Shown: positions 1-9,521, counted from the first letter of the stretch. The stretch is DNA of 63,162 nucleotides from Gammaproteobacteria bacterium (GCA_028293805.1 JAQGOC010000268.1:1-63162), one strand, 5' to 3'. Numbers and translations: made by a program. The notes: generated by a model from the letters alone, not told the origin.

Positions 1-231
1 CAGGGCACCTTGCAGCCCACGCACGTGTCCTTGGCCAAATGGAACAACTGCCGCATGGCCCTCGAGGTCGCCCGCGACTGCCGCGACCTCTTGGGCGCGG
101 CCGGCATCAGCGCCGAGATCGTCCCGATCCGCCACATGCTCAACCTCGAAACCGTCATCAACTACCAGGGCACCCAAACCATCCACCAGCTCACCATCGG
201 ACGCGCACTGACGGGCCTCAACGCTTTCTAG
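1..231 (+). CDS. gcdH: Glutaryl-CoA dehydrogenase, C-terminal end (partial)
   Basis: The reading frame is open from the first base and ends at a TAG, so only the last 76 residues are present. The tail has the RHMLNLE and YQGTQTIHQLTIGRA segments and ends in LNAF. This matches the C-terminus of glutaryl-CoA dehydrogenases, acyl-CoA dehydrogenase-fold flavoenzymes that oxidise and decarboxylate glutaryl-CoA to crotonyl-CoA. The family usually has this helix with YEGT at the catalytic region; here it reads YQGT. Glutaryl-CoA is an end product of several aromatic and lysine/tryptophan routes, which fits the degradation genes that follow. Another acyl-CoA dehydrogenase subtype cannot be fully excluded from the tail alone. 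Confidence 0.8.
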   Translation, partial: QGTLQPTHVSLAKWNNCRMALEVARDCRDLLGAAGISAEIVPIRHMLNLETVINYQGTQTIHQLTIGRALTGLNAF

Positions 232-247
232 GATGACAGGTCGTGGA

Positions 248-381
248 CCAGCGCCTTCCCTTCCTCATTGCGTAGGCCCGGATCGCCGCCGGTTCTAGGC
301 TCGGGCCCTTTCCAACGCCACCTTCACCACCGCCAAACTGCTGATCTGCGCCAGCTCACGCGCCAGTGCCTTCCCTTCCTC
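248..381. repeat. Short direct repeat at the 3' end of iorB and just beyond it
   Basis: A 19-base segment at 363-381, inside the 3' end of iorB, recurs at 248-266 with one mismatch; the 14-base core GCCTTCCCTTCCTC is identical. Read on the minus strand, the outer copy lies beyond the iorB stop and encodes NEEGKAL, like the DEEGKAL of the iorB C-terminus. It looks like a leftover of a second iorB-like 3' end or a small local duplication. Confidence 0.5.
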
Positions 382-1899
382 GTCCGCCAACGCGGCCGAC
401 ATCAACCGCGCAAACACCGCAGCCCCATCCGGCCTGAGCGCCAACTCATCAATCTTTTCGACGAGCGTGCTGAAGTTCCGCCACCCCCGCTCGTGGGTAT
501 CGCCATAGCCTTTCACGAGCCGCTGCGCCCGCGCCAACTCCACAGCCAGCGCATAGTGAGTGCCCGCCAGCCGCTCGATCCGCACCAGCCACTGCTCGAT
601 GCGCTCATTCTCTTCCTGATACCGCAAAGTGCCCCGCCGCCACCGCTTCATGCCGCCCAGGATGTACAGCATGAGAAACCCGGTGACCGTGCCGGTCCGC
701 ACATGCCTGCCACCAGTCCACCGCGTAAGCCAGCGGCACACGCCAGGCGACCGCAAAACCCACCGCCCCAACCGGGCTGGCAGCGTCCCAGCCATCTCGA
801 CAACCCGCGGCTTCATGAATTCCGAGATGCCAAACAACTGCCCCGCATCCGCGCGAATCTCCTCACGTACCCGCGCGAACCGCGCCGGCCGTGTCTTGAG
901 GTCCGCAACCCGAATGGTGTCTTCGAACGTCATCCACAATGCGAGACTGCGCGCCGTAGCCTCGGTGAGCGCCCAAGGGCCGACGCGATCAGTGTCAGTG
1001 CTACTTCGGCCGGCGCCACCGTTGCTCTGCTTAGCATCGAGCACAGCGACTTTCTCCACTCGTTCCAGATAAAGCGCCGCATACGCAGGATCCTGGTAGT
1101 CGATCGCGCGCCGGACGCCTTCGAGCGCCGTCCTCTGCACCGGTACCGCGAATCGCCGCACACGATCCAACAGCGGTTGCAGCTTGGGGGAGCGCGCCTG
1201 CGCGGGCACTTCGCTCAGCTCGCCAATTCCAGCCGCTTCGGCCTGTGTAGCGCGTCCGGCATCACCGCCGGCGACGGAGCGTTGGTACGCATCCTCGAAG
1301 GCCGCAAGATTCGTCTTGACCGCAATGCCACCCTTCTTGATGGCCGCCTCAAAGGCTGCTTTCCGGAACGGCAGCACTCCGCTGCCGCCCAGCGCACCCA
1401 GCATCACCGAGCTGATGACACTCTGGTGCTGTTCTGCCACGGCCTCCATGTCGAACAGGATGAGGCGCTTCGACTGACTTCCCACCAGCTCGATGAGCTG
1501 CTTCTCGTCGGCCGAGCCATCCCCCATCGCGCTCTTCTCGCTGATCGAATACGAGCGATGCGAGGAAGCGATCAGCGTAGTCCTGTCGTTCGTGACGAGA
1601 CCACGCTGAATGGCACGCCCGGCTTCGGCCAGCTCCGAGGCCAACACGCAGTCGACATCGCCCGAGACCGGCATGAGAGCCATGATCGGGTCGCGCCCGG
1701 CCTCGACAGCGGCGGCTTGCGGAAAGAATTCGAGGTAATAAATCGTAGCGCCGGTACGTTGCGCGACGCCGGGCACCGACGTCGATTGTGCGATGTAGCC
1801 TTCCGACTCGGCGATGCCGATCAGCCAGTTCGCCAGAACCCCGCCGCCCTGGCCGCCCAGGGCGGCAATGGTGAGTTTGATCGGGCGCTCAGAGGGCAT
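295..1899 (-). CDS. iorB: Indolepyruvate oxidoreductase subunit beta (IorB-like, long form)
   Basis: Predicted 534 residues. The N-terminal 200 residues carry the gamma/IorB domain of 2-oxoacid:ferredoxin oxidoreductases, with a glycine-rich GGQGGGV start and SVPGVAQRTG. A long C-terminal extension follows, typical of the proteobacterial form of this subunit. With IorA it would oxidatively decarboxylate aryl pyruvates such as indolepyruvate to arylacetyl-CoA, passing electrons to ferredoxin or another acceptor. The gene overlaps the end of iorA by 11 bases, so translation is probably coupled. It is convergent with gcdH across 63 bases. Substrate range is inferred from the family. Confidence 0.88.
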   Translation of the reverse strand: MPSERPIKLTIAALGGQGGGVLANWLIGIAESEGYIAQSTSVPGVAQRTGATIYYLEFFPQAAAVEAGRDPIMALMPVSGDVDCVLASELAEAGRAIQRGLVTNDRTTLIASSHRSYSISEKSAMGDGSADEKQLIELVGSQSKRLILFDMEAVAEQHQSVISSVMLGALGGSGVLPFRKAAFEAAIKKGGIAVKTNLAAFEDAYQRSVAGGDAGRATQAEAAGIGELSEVPAQARSPKLQPLLDRVRRFAVPVQRTALEGVRRAIDYQDPAYAALYLERVEKVAVLDAKQSNGGAGRSSTDTDRVGPWALTEATARSLALWMTFEDTIRVADLKTRPARFARVREEIRADAGQLFGISEFMKPRVVEMAGTLPARLGRWVLRSPGVCRWLTRWTGGRHVRTGTVTGFLMLYILGGMKRWRRGTLRYQEENERIEQWLVRIERLAGTHYALAVELARAQRLVKGYGDTHERGWRNFSTLVEKIDELALRPDGAAVFARLMSAALADEEGKALARELAQISSLAVVKVALERARA

Positions 1900-4042
1900 A
1901 CTGCAACCGCTTACGCTCGCTTCGCTGTTGGAGGCTGCCGATGATCGCGCCGCGCACCTTGTTGAGGAACCGATCCCAGGCGGACGGGTTGTACACCAGC
2001 TCAGCTCGATAGAACGACGGACAAAGGACGGCCGCGTGCGCTACTTCACCGCACACGCCGCACCCGACGCAGCTGTTGTCGACATACGCGACCGGATCGG
2101 TACGCAGCGGATCGGGGTTCTTCTTGACGGTCAATGACGGACAGCCCGAGAGACGAATGCACGAGTGATCACCCGTGCAGGTCTCAGCATCGACGCCGAA
2201 CCGCTCGCGCACCACGCGCTTGCCGTCCTTGATCGCCTTCTTCATCAGCGGCTTCACGCGCCGCTGGCGATTCAGCTGGCACTCGCCTTCGGCGATGATC
2301 ACCTTCGGGCCGCGGAAACCGGTACTCAGCGCCTCACGCAGAACTTTCAAAGTCCCTTGCATGTCGAAGGTGTGCGTGCGCTTCACCCATTTGACGCCGA
2401 CGCCCTTCACCGCATTCTCGATCGTGTTATTCCCCGCGCGGTGCTCGTTAGGAGCACGCGAAGAAGGAATGTCCTGACCACCCGTTGCAGCGGAGTAGCC
2501 GTTGTCGACTATGACCGTCAGGTCATCATGTCGATTGAACACTGCATTGCCGATGCCGCTGGTGAGGCCGTTGTGCCAGAACCCGCCGTCACCCATGACG
2601 GAGACTGCACGCCGGCCGCCTTCGGTGCCGAGCGCCGAAGCCCCGGCAGCGCCCAGCCCGTAACCCATGATGCTGTTGCCCATGTTGAAAGGCGGCAGCG
2701 TCGCGAATGAATGGCAGCCGATATCGGCGCTGATGTGCAACGGCCCGATCTCCCGCTGCAACAGCTTCATGGCCGAAAAGAAGGGACGCTCGGGACAACC
2801 CGTGCACAAGCCCGACGGCCGCGCCGGAATCAAAGCGGCGAGCCGCGCGGCAGGCACGAGCGGAGTTTCGACGATCTCGCGAGCCGGCGCGGCGGGCTGC
2901 GCCGCACGCAGCTGCGGGGCCCAGCGTCCGATGAACTCACCGAGTCCCTTACGCAGGACATCGACCGAATACTCGCCGGTCATCGGCAACACATCCTTGC
3001 CGAAAAGACGTGCCGCGACATCGTGCTTACGCAGAATCTGGTTCGCCGCCTGTTCGATGAATTCGGGCTGGCCCTCCTCCACGATCAGCACTGCGCGCTT
3101 GCCGCTGCAGAACTTCACCCATTCCTGCGGAACCAGCGGGTACGTGACGTTCAGGCAGTACAACGGAATCCTGGTATTGCCGAACGTATCCGCGCAGTCC
3201 AGGAGCTCGAGAGCCCGCAGAGCGTTGTTGTACAACCCGCCCTGCAGAACGATGCCGATGTCGTCGGCCTCCCCGGGGATGAAATCGTTCAACTGCTGCT
3301 CGACAACGAAACGCAGCGCCGCCGGGAAGCGCTGCTCGATCTTCTCTTTTTCCTGCGCATACGTGGACGGCGGCAGGATGATGCGGCTGTAGTCGCGTGA
3401 CGGGGCGGCGAGAGCATCGGCCGCGGAGAACGCCGGCCGCTTGTTGGCCTTGGTCGTGAAGCGGCCATAGACATGGCAGGCGCGGATGCGAAGCATCAGC
3501 ATGACGGGGGTGTTGGTGGCTTCGGAAAGCTCGAAACCCTTCTCTACGGCCCGTACGATGTCGGGCAGATGAGGGCGCGGGTCCAGCAGCCAGATCTGCG
3601 ACTTCATCGCGAACGCGTGCGTGCGCTCCTGCATGATGCTCGCACCTTCGCCATAGTCCTCGCCGAGGATGATCAGGGCGCCGCCGAGCACCCCCGAGGA
3701 AGCGAGATTGGCCAGGGCATCGGAAGCCACATTGGTGCCGACCGTGGACTTCCACGTAACGGCACCTCGTATCGGGTAGTTGATGGATGCGGCGAGCATC
3801 GCTGCAGCGGTGGCCTCCGAAGCGCTGGCTTCGAAGTGCACGCCCAACTCGTTGAGAATCTCCTCCGCATCCGCCAGGACATCCATCAGATGAGAGATCG
3901 GCGCGCCCTGATAGCCGCCGACATACGCCACGCCCGATTGCAGGAGAGCCTTGGTGACCGCGAGAATGCCTTCCCCGCGGAACTCCGCGCCTGCGCCGAG
4001 GCGCAGCGATTGGACTTCTTTCGCAAACGAGCGCTCTGCCAC
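1889..4042 (-). CDS. iorA: Indolepyruvate ferredoxin oxidoreductase subunit alpha (IorA-like)
   Basis: Predicted 717 residues, about the expected size. The N-terminal pyrimidine-binding domain starts near YVGGYQGAPISHL. The thiamine diphosphate site is seen as VMGDGGFWHNG followed by IVDNGYSAATGGQD. A CTGCP motif lies near residue 410. The C-terminal part has clustered cysteines (CTGDHSCIRLSGCP and CVGCGVCGEVAH) that would hold an iron-sulfur centre. With IorB it would convert indolepyruvate or phenylpyruvate to the arylacetyl-CoA. It sits 15 bases after the cyclase-family gene, on the same strand, so the three minus-strand genes probably form one transcript driven from the 4865-4968 region. 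Confidence 0.92.
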   Translation of the reverse strand: MAERSFAKEVQSLRLGAGAEFRGEGILAVTKALLQSGVAYVGGYQGAPISHLMDVLADAEEILNELGVHFEASASEATAAAMLAASINYPIRGAVTWKSTVGTNVASDALANLASSGVLGGALIILGEDYGEGASIMQERTHAFAMKSQIWLLDPRPHLPDIVRAVEKGFELSEATNTPVMLMLRIRACHVYGRFTTKANKRPAFSAADALAAPSRDYSRIILPPSTYAQEKEKIEQRFPAALRFVVEQQLNDFIPGEADDIGIVLQGGLYNNALRALELLDCADTFGNTRIPLYCLNVTYPLVPQEWVKFCSGKRAVLIVEEGQPEFIEQAANQILRKHDVAARLFGKDVLPMTGEYSVDVLRKGLGEFIGRWAPQLRAAQPAAPAREIVETPLVPAARLAALIPARPSGLCTGCPERPFFSAMKLLQREIGPLHISADIGCHSFATLPPFNMGNSIMGYGLGAAGASALGTEGGRRAVSVMGDGGFWHNGLTSGIGNAVFNRHDDLTVIVDNGYSAATGGQDIPSSRAPNEHRAGNNTIENAVKGVGVKWVKRTHTFDMQGTLKVLREALSTGFRGPKVIIAEGECQLNRQRRVKPLMKKAIKDGKRVVRERFGVDAETCTGDHSCIRLSGCPSLTVKKNPDPLRTDPVAYVDNSCVGCGVCGEVAHAAVLCPSFYRAELVYNPSAWDRFLNKVRGAIIGSLQQRSERKRLQYAL

Positions 4043-4057
4043 GACAGTCTCTCCTGA

Positions 4058-4864
4058 TTAAACCGGAACCAGGGCCAGCACGCGCAGCGGGCTGCCGGAA
4101 CCGTTGACAATCTTCAGCGGCGGCGCAATCACCACCGCCCCGGTCGGAGGCAGCTGATCGAGATTGGTGAGGCTGGCCAGACCGAACTTGTTCGAACCGT
4201 GCATGATGGTGTGGCAGGGGAACATGGGGTCGAAGCTATGCGCCTGTCCCGCGTCGGTACCGACCGTTTCAACGCCCACGCCGAGGATGTCCCGCTCCTT
4301 CGCGAGGAACGGCACGCACTTGGGATCGAAGCCCGGCGTATGGGCACCGTCCGGTCCCGCGTTCAGGAATTTCTTACCCGTCCCGTGCTTGGACCAGTCG
4401 GTCCGGATGAGCACCCAGGCATGCGGAGGAATGCGGCCGTGCTGCCTCTCCCACTCCTCCACCACCGCCTGCGTCAGCAGGAAATCGGGGTTTGCCTGCG
4501 CCTGCTGCGCTACGTCGATGACGCATGCCGGACCGATGAACCGATCCACGGGGATATTGTGCGTGGCGTTGTTCGGATAGTCCTTGCCGGTCACCCAATG
4601 CACGGGCGCATCGAAATGCGTGCCCGTGTGCTCGCCGCAGGCAATGTTGTTCCAGTACCACCCCGGCCCCCGCTCGTCGTAGCGCGAGATCTCCTGAAGG
4701 GAGAACGGGGCGGATGGCGCAAAGGGCGGCGGCAGCTGAATGGTCACCGTTGACGCCTCCAGGGGACCCGTCAAATCCACGACGCGGATGCCGCCGGTGA
4801 CAATGCCGCTCACCAGCTGGGCGAGTGCTTCGGAAGGGACTTTAGAGACAGGTTGTGTGGCCAT
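4058..4864 (-). CDS. Cyclase family protein (kynurenine formamidase-like metal hydrolase)
   Basis: Predicted 268 residues from the ATG at 4864, which begins MATQPVSK. An upstream TTG at 4903 is in frame but lies over the promoter, so it is less likely. The metal-binding signature of the PF04199 cyclase/formamidase family is seen as HTGTHFDAPVH. Members hydrolyse amides or C-C/C-N bonds in cyclic compounds; kynurenine formamidase is the best known. First gene of the minus-strand arm with iorA and iorB. In this context a role in opening a nitrogen-containing or cyclic-ketone intermediate is plausible, but the substrate cannot be read from sequence. Confidence 0.85.
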   Translation of the reverse strand: MATQPVSKVPSEALAQLVSGIVTGGIRVVDLTGPLEASTVTIQLPPPFAPSAPFSLQEISRYDERGPGWYWNNIACGEHTGTHFDAPVHWVTGKDYPNNATHNIPVDRFIGPACVIDVAQQAQANPDFLLTQAVVEEWERQHGRIPPHAWVLIRTDWSKHGTGKKFLNAGPDGAHTPGFDPKCVPFLAKERDILGVGVETVGTDAGQAHSFDPMFPCHTIMHGSNKFGLASLTNLDQLPPTGAVVIAPPLKIVNGSGSPLRVLALVPV

Positions 4865-4891
4865 AATTCCGTGCTCTGTGTGCGATTTTTT

Positions 4892-4920
4892 TTGACACTT
4901 CAATTATTCGGCAATATAAC
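4892..4920 (+). promoter_or_regulatory. Sigma70-type promoter for the anthraniloyl-CoA operon
   Basis: TTGACA at 4892-4897 and TATAAC at 4915-4920 are separated by 17 bases, close to the sigma70 consensus. It points to the monooxygenase gene, whose ATG is at 4969 with a GAGGGG ribosome site at 4951-4956. The spacer is AT-rich, with TTAT and ATAA facing each other across 8 bases. That could be an operator for the MarR protein encoded at 8057-8584, but this is inference. Confidence 0.7.
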
Positions 4921-4968
4921 ATACGCGGCTTGGGTTGCGATACGTTTTAAGAGGGGAACGAAGCCGCC

Positions 4969-5970
4969 ATGAAGCGAATCGTCTGTATGGGCGGCGGCCC
5001 GGCGGGGCTGTACTCGTCCATCCTGCTGCGCAAGGCCCTGCCGGCCGCGCGGGTGGAGGTTTACGAGCGTAACCGGCCGGATGATACGTTCGGCTGGGGC
5101 GTGGTGTTCTCCGACCAGACGATGGGGAACTTCCGCAGCGCCGATCCCGAATCGCACCGCGCGATTCTCGCGAATTTTCATCACTGGGACGATATTGCCA
5201 TCCATTTCGGCGGCCGCAAGTTCGTCAGCGGCGGTCATGGCTTCTGCGGCATCAGCCGCAGGAAGCTGCTGCAGATTCTACAGGAGCGTGCCCGCGAGCT
5301 GGGCGTGCACCAGACCTTCCAGCACGAGATCGAGGACGACCAGGCCTTCGCCGATGCGGACCTCGTCATTGCCTCGGACGGCGGGAACAGCCGCACACGC
5401 AACCGGCACCCGGACATATTCCAGCCGGATGTCGACAAGCGCAAATGCCGCTTCATCTGGCTCGGCACGACCCAGGCCTTCGCGGCCTTCACCTTTGCCT
5501 TCGAGCGCACCGAGCACGGCTGGTTCCAGATCCACGCCTACCAGTTCAGCCGGGACCTCTCGACGGTCATCGTCGAGACGCGCGAGGAGACCTGGAAGGC
5601 TCACGGACTCGACCAGTTCGATGCCGCGCAATCGATCGCGTTCTGCGAGCAGCTCTTCGGCCGCTACCTCGATGGGCACAGGTTGCAGAGCAACGCCGCG
5701 CATCTGCGCGGCTCGGCCTGGCTCAACTTCAACCGCGTGGTCTGCAAGCGGTGGCATCATGACAGGCTCGTTCTTATAGGAGATGCTGCGCACACAGCGC
5801 ACTTCTCCATCGGCTCGGGAACCAAGCTCGCCATGGAAGATGCCATTTCACTCACCCACCATGTCACGAGTGCCGCCCACAGCCACCTGGATGGCGCGCT
5901 CGGCGCATACCGTGAGGAACGCAACCTGGAGGTGCTCAAGCTGCAAAGCGCCGCCCGCAACCGCATGTAG
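4969..5970 (+). CDS. 2-aminobenzoyl-CoA / salicylyl-CoA monooxygenase half (FAD-dependent), cut by in-frame stop
   Basis: This 333-residue frame is the FAD monooxygenase part of a bifunctional salicylyl-CoA 5-hydroxylase / 2-aminobenzoyl-CoA monooxygenase-reductase. It has the dinucleotide fold [10 protein letters not shown], the motif GWGVVFSD and the FAD site [16 protein letters not shown]. In relatives the chain continues through ARNxxEWFENV into an old-yellow-enzyme domain. Here the codon for that glutamate is TAG, so the chain stops at RNRM. The next codons keep the family reading frame (WFENVARYA...), so one G-to-T change explains the break. It may be a pseudogene, a readthrough case or a sequence error. 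Confidence 0.85.
   Translation: MKRIVCMGGGPAGLYSSILLRKALPAARVEVYERNRPDDTFGWGVVFSDQTMGNFRSADPESHRAILANFHHWDDIAIHFGGRKFVSGGHGFCGISRRKLLQILQERARELGVHQTFQHEIEDDQAFADADLVIASDGGNSRTRNRHPDIFQPDVDKRKCRFIWLGTTQAFAAFTFAFERTEHGWFQIHAYQFSRDLSTVIVETREETWKAHGLDQFDAAQSIAFCEQLFGRYLDGHRLQSNAAHLRGSAWLNFNRVVCKRWHHDRLVLIGDAAHTAHFSIGSGTKLAMEDAISLTHHVTSAAHSHLDGALGAYREERNLEVLKLQSAARNRM
5968..5970 (+). other. In-frame amber codon splitting the two-domain flavoenzyme
   Basis: TAG lies between ...AARNRM and [11 protein letters not shown] in an otherwise unbroken frame from 4969 to 7278. The family normally has a glutamate (GAG/GAA) before Trp-Phe-Glu. No good ribosome site precedes the next in-frame starts (GTG 6088, ATG 6148), so without readthrough the second domain may be poorly made. 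Confidence 0.85.
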
Positions 5971-6000
5971 TGGTTCGAGAACGTCGCCCGTTATGCGCGC

Positions 6001-6036
<36 letters not shown>

Positions 6037-6087
6037 GGCAGCCAGCGCATCGGTCACGAGAATCTGAAACTGCGCGATCCGAAGTTC

Positions 6088-7278
6088 GTGGCCGGCTACG
6101 AGCGGTGGCTGGCCACCCGTAATGGCACCGACAACGCGCGCCCACCGATGTTCCTGCCGTTCAAGCTTCGCGAGCTCGAGCTGGCCAACCGCGTCGTCGT
6201 CTCGCCAATGGCGCAGTACTGCGCGAGAGACGGAATGCCCGACGACTGGCACCTGGTCCACTACGGTCATCGTGCCATGGGTGGCGCCGGCCTTCTCTAC
6301 ACCGAAATGACCTGCGTCTCTCCGGAAGGGCGCATCACACCCGGGTGCACAGGGTTGTGGAACGAAGCGCAGCGTGACGCCTGGCGTCGCATCGTCGACT
6401 TCGTACACGAGCGCACACCCGCAAAGTTCTGCCTGCAGCTCGGGCATTCCGGACGCAAGGGCTCGACGCAGCTCGGTTGGGAAAAGATCGATCATCCGCT
6501 GCCGGCGGACAACTGGCCCATCGTGTCCGCTTCCCCAATTCCGTATCTGGAGGGTGTCAGCGAGACACCACAAGAGCTGAGCCGCGCGGACATGGACAAG
6601 GTGTGCGCAGAGTTCGTGCACGCCACGCACCTGGGCCTGCGGGCCGGTTTCGACATGCTCGAGCTGCATATGGCGCACGGCTATCTGCTGGCCTCGTTCC
6701 TGTCCCCTCTCACCAACCAACGCCCGGATGAGTACGGCGGCGACATCCACGGCCGGCTGCGCTTTCCTCTCGAAGTGTTGAAAGCGGTCCGCGCGGCGTG
6801 GCCTGGGGGAAAACCCCTATCGGTGCGCATCTCCGCCACCGACTGGGCCGATGGCGGGTTGTCCGACGAAGACCTGCTGCTGAGCGTGCGGGCATTCAAG
6901 GAGGAAGGAGTCGATCTCATCGACGTGTCGACCGGACAGACGGTCGCCTGGCAAAGGCCGGTGTACGGCCGCATGTACCAGGCGCCATTCGCAGACAAGG
7001 TCCGCAACGAGATTGGCATTGCCACGCTGGCGGTCGGCAATATCTACGACCCCGACCACGTGAATTCGATCATCGCCGCCGGTCGCGCGGACCTGTGCGC
7101 GATTGCACGCCCGCATCTGGCAAATCCCGCCTGGACCCTGGAGGCAGCCGCGGAGCAGGGGTATCCCGATCAGTGGTGGCCGAAGCAGTATCTTGCGGGC
7201 AAGCACCAGCTCGAGCGTAACCTGCAGCGTGCGGCTCAGATCGCAGCGGCTCCCCTCAACATGGACGAGGCCTCATGA
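6088..7278 (+). CDS. Old-yellow-enzyme reductase half of the split 2-aminobenzoyl-CoA monooxygenase/reductase
   Basis: This same-frame continuation of the preceding gene encodes an FMN-binding NADH:flavin oxidoreductase domain. It begins effectively at [21 protein letters not shown] (ATG 6148). The frame is open from 5971, directly after the TAG; the start at 6088 is a GTG without a ribosome site. Motifs include [38 protein letters not shown] and RPDEYGG, all typical of the family. In the Azoarcus evansii enzyme this domain reduces the ring after the monooxygenase domain oxygenates it, giving a non-aromatic CoA ester. The end overlaps the SDR start as ATGA. Confidence 0.85.
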   Translation: MAGYERWLATRNGTDNARPPMFLPFKLRELELANRVVVSPMAQYCARDGMPDDWHLVHYGHRAMGGAGLLYTEMTCVSPEGRITPGCTGLWNEAQRDAWRRIVDFVHERTPAKFCLQLGHSGRKGSTQLGWEKIDHPLPADNWPIVSASPIPYLEGVSETPQELSRADMDKVCAEFVHATHLGLRAGFDMLELHMAHGYLLASFLSPLTNQRPDEYGGDIHGRLRFPLEVLKAVRAAWPGGKPLSVRISATDWADGGLSDEDLLLSVRAFKEEGVDLIDVSTGQTVAWQRPVYGRMYQAPFADKVRNEIGIATLAVGNIYDPDHVNSIIAAGRADLCAIARPHLANPAWTLEAAAEQGYPDQWWPKQYLAGKHQLERNLQRAAQIAAAPLNMDEAS

Positions 7279-8057
7279 CTGACGAAGCGATTTTTGCGAA
7301 TCGGCACGCGGTCGTAACCGGTGCGAGCCGTGGCATTGGCAGCACCATTGCCGCGGCATTGGCCGCGCGGGGCGCGCGAGTGTCTCTGCTTGGACGAGAC
7401 GCAGGGAATCTGAGTGCGGTCTCGACAGCGTTGGGCGGAACGAGCCGCGCGGTTCCAATCACGGCGGACGTTACCGATGCGGACTCCGTGAGTGCCGCAT
7501 TCACGACGGCGCGCCAGCACTTCGGGCCCGTGCACATCCTGATCAACAACGCGGGCCAGGCGGCTAGCGCGAAGTTCACAGACACGGATGAGACTGTGTG
7601 GAACAGGATTCTCGCGGTGAATCTGACGGGCACCTATCTGTGCACCCGGCAAGCTGTGCCTGACATGCTGCAAGGGGGATTCGGCCGCATCGTCAACATT
7701 GCCAGTATTGCCGGCTTGCGTGGCGCAGCCTATATCTCCGCCTACGTCGCTTCGAAACACGCGGTGATCGGCCTGACGCGTTCGCTGGCGCTGGAGTTTG
7801 CTACCAAAAACATCACCGTGAACGCGGTATGTCCCGGCTACACGGATACCGACATCGTTCGCGACGCTATCGCCAACATCGCGAGCAAGACGGGCCGCAG
7901 TGAGGCCGAAGCGCTGGCAACCCTCGTGGCGACGAATCCTCAGCGCAGGCTGATCACCCCCGAGGAAGTCGCGCATACCGTGTTGTGGGTGTGCGGGCCC
8001 GGCGCAGAGAGCATAACAGGTCAAAGTATCGTGGTTGCGGGCGGGGAGGTCACATAA
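7275..8057 (+). CDS. SDR family oxidoreductase (3-hydroxyacyl-CoA dehydrogenase-like)
   Basis: Predicted 260 residues, a classical short-chain dehydrogenase. The NAD(P) site is TGASRGIG, the structural motif is NNAG, and the catalytic triad is visible as Ser in IASIAG, then YVASK with Tyr and Lys. The C-terminus has the PGYTDTD segment and ends in [10 protein letters not shown]. It overlaps the upstream gene by 4 bases (ATGA) and the MarR gene by 1 base (TAATG), so it belongs to this operon. In the anthraniloyl-CoA pathway an SDR would oxidise a hydroxyacyl-CoA or ring alcohol; the precise step is inferred. Confidence 0.9.
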   Translation: MTDEAIFANRHAVVTGASRGIGSTIAAALAARGARVSLLGRDAGNLSAVSTALGGTSRAVPITADVTDADSVSAAFTTARQHFGPVHILINNAGQAASAKFTDTDETVWNRILAVNLTGTYLCTRQAVPDMLQGGFGRIVNIASIAGLRGAAYISAYVASKHAVIGLTRSLALEFATKNITVNAVCPGYTDTDIVRDAIANIASKTGRSEAEALATLVATNPQRRLITPEEVAHTVLWVCGPGAESITGQSIVVAGGEVT

Positions 8058-8584
8058 TGGCAAAGGAAATGTCGAAGGAAAGGGGCTCGCTCAAGGTCCT
8101 CGACACGCCGCCCGTCGATGCGGAGACGCGCGTCCACGACGACCATCATGTGTCGCTGCGTCTGTGGCTGCGCATTCTCTCTTGTACCAACCAGATCGAA
8201 AACCGCATCCGTCAGAACCTGCAGGCGAAGTTCGACACGACCCTGCCGCGCTTCGACCTCATGGCGCAGCTGGAACGTGCGCCCGACGGCCTGAAGATGA
8301 GCGAGTTGTCCCAACGCATGATGGTGACCGGCGGCAACGTCACAGGCATCACCGATGGCCTCGAGAAGGAAGGCCTGGTCGTACGCGAGGTGGATGCCGC
8401 CGACCGGCGCGTGTTCCGCGTCAAGCTCACCGCGGACGGACAGCGGCAATTCCAACGCATGGCCGCCGAACACGAGCAATGGGTCATCGACCTGTTCGCG
8501 CCCTTGAGCCAAAAGCAGAAGAAGCAGCTCGTCGATCTGCTGGGCGAGCTCAAGACGCACGTCCGCGGCCAGCCGCCGGGTTGA
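8057..8584 (+). CDS. MarR family transcriptional regulator
   Basis: Predicted 175 residues from the ATG that overlaps the SDR stop. The winged-helix region is clear: LKMSELSQRMMVTGGNVTG as recognition helix region, then DGLEKEGLV and the wing AADRRVFRVKLT. MarR proteins of benzoyl-CoA and anthraniloyl-CoA gene sets are usually repressors released by a CoA thioester; that effector is inferred here. It lies inside the operon it probably controls. The likely target is the divergent region 4865-4968. The N-terminal 30 residues are longer than in minimal MarR proteins. Confidence 0.92.
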   Translation: MAKEMSKERGSLKVLDTPPVDAETRVHDDHHVSLRLWLRILSCTNQIENRIRQNLQAKFDTTLPRFDLMAQLERAPDGLKMSELSQRMMVTGGNVTGITDGLEKEGLVVREVDAADRRVFRVKLTADGQRQFQRMAAEHEQWVIDLFAPLSQKQKKQLVDLLGELKTHVRGQPPG

Positions 8585-8630
8585 CGTACTCATGAGCGCA
8601 CTTTCTTCTTTCGAGCGTACGCGCTTAAAA

Positions 8631-8647
8631 CCCGGGCAATGCCCGGG
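8631..8647. repeat. 17-base GC palindrome after marR
   Basis: CCCGGGCA at 8631-8638 and TGCCCGGG at 8640-8647 form a perfect inverted repeat with one central base, preceded by TTAAAA. On the minus strand it would look like a terminator (stem followed by TTTT), yet no minus-strand gene ends here. On the plus strand it could attenuate between marR and the hydratase gene. Confidence 0.45.
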
Positions 8648-8686
8648 AGCTACGAGCGGACGCATGGCCCAATTGCGTGGTTTAGC

Positions 8687-9514
8687 ATGACCCAAGCCTC
8701 CCCTTGCGATCCGGCGCGGTTCCAGCCGCGGCACTTCCAATGGAGCCAGGAAGGACGTGTCGGAGTTGTTACGCTGAATCGGCCGGAGCGCAAGAATCCG
8801 CTCACCTTCGAGTCGTACGCCGAGTTGCGTGACTTCTTCCGTACGCTCGTCGCCGTGAAGGAGATCCGCGCAATCGTCATCACCGGCGCCGGGGGAAATT
8901 TCTGCTCGGGCGGCGATGTCCACGAGATCATCGGCCCACTGACACGCATGGACGCCGCGGGCTTGCGCAACTTCACGCGCATGACGGGCGATCTGGTCAA
9001 GGCCATGCGTGCCTGCCCCCAACCCATCGTCGCGGCGGTGGATGGCGTTTGCGCCGGCGCAGGCGCCATCCTTGCAATGGCTTCGGACTTTCGCTTGGGC
9101 ACGCCCAACGCACGCACGGCTTTCCTGTTTACGCGCGTCGGGCTCGCCGGCTGCGATATGGGCGCTTGCGCGATCCTGCCGAGAATCATCGGCCAGGGAC
9201 GCGCGTCCGAGCTTCTGTTCACCGGTCGATCCCTGTCCGCGGACGAAGGGCTGGCCTGGGGATTCTTCAATCGCCTGATCGCTTCCGAGAGCGTGTTGGC
9301 GGAGTCTGTCGCGCTCGCCGCGCAGATCGCGCAGGGGCCGACTTTCGCCCACGCGATGACCAAAAGGATGCTGCAGGCGGAATGGAACATGTCCGTCGAG
9401 GCCGCGCTCGATGCCGAGGCCGAAGCACAGGCGGTCTGCATGGAGACGCGGGATTTCCACCGCGCCTATCACGCATTCGTCGCGAAACAAAAGCCAGAGT
9501 TCGAGGGGGATTGA
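8687..9514 (+). CDS. Enoyl-CoA hydratase family protein
   Basis: Predicted 275 residues from the ATG at 8687 (MTQASPC); an upstream start at 8639 is in frame but overlaps a palindrome. Crotonase-fold features are the GNFCSGGD oxyanion segment and the [10 protein letters not shown] stretch. The usual catalytic glutamate region reads [18 protein letters not shown], a variant seen in hydratases linked to aerobic anthraniloyl-CoA degradation. It would act on an unsaturated or ring CoA ester. It ends 7 bases before the acyl-CoA dehydrogenase start, so it is co-transcribed. The exact reaction, hydration or ring cleavage, is not decided by sequence. Confidence 0.88.
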   Translation: MTQASPCDPARFQPRHFQWSQEGRVGVVTLNRPERKNPLTFESYAELRDFFRTLVAVKEIRAIVITGAGGNFCSGGDVHEIIGPLTRMDAAGLRNFTRMTGDLVKAMRACPQPIVAAVDGVCAGAGAILAMASDFRLGTPNARTAFLFTRVGLAGCDMGACAILPRIIGQGRASELLFTGRSLSADEGLAWGFFNRLIASESVLAESVALAAQIAQGPTFAHAMTKRMLQAEWNMSVEAALDAEAEAQAVCMETRDFHRAYHAFVAKQKPEFEGD

Positions 9515-9521
9515 GCCGATC

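Noticed and set aside
268-1944. Long open frame on the plus strand, 558 codons
   Set aside because: It is antisense to iorB with Arg/Pro/His-rich translation and no recognisable family; the minus-strand gene explains the openness.
8639-8686. Upstream start for the enoyl-CoA hydratase
   Set aside because: The extra 16 residues overlap a palindrome and do not resemble the family start; ATG at 8687 is preferred.
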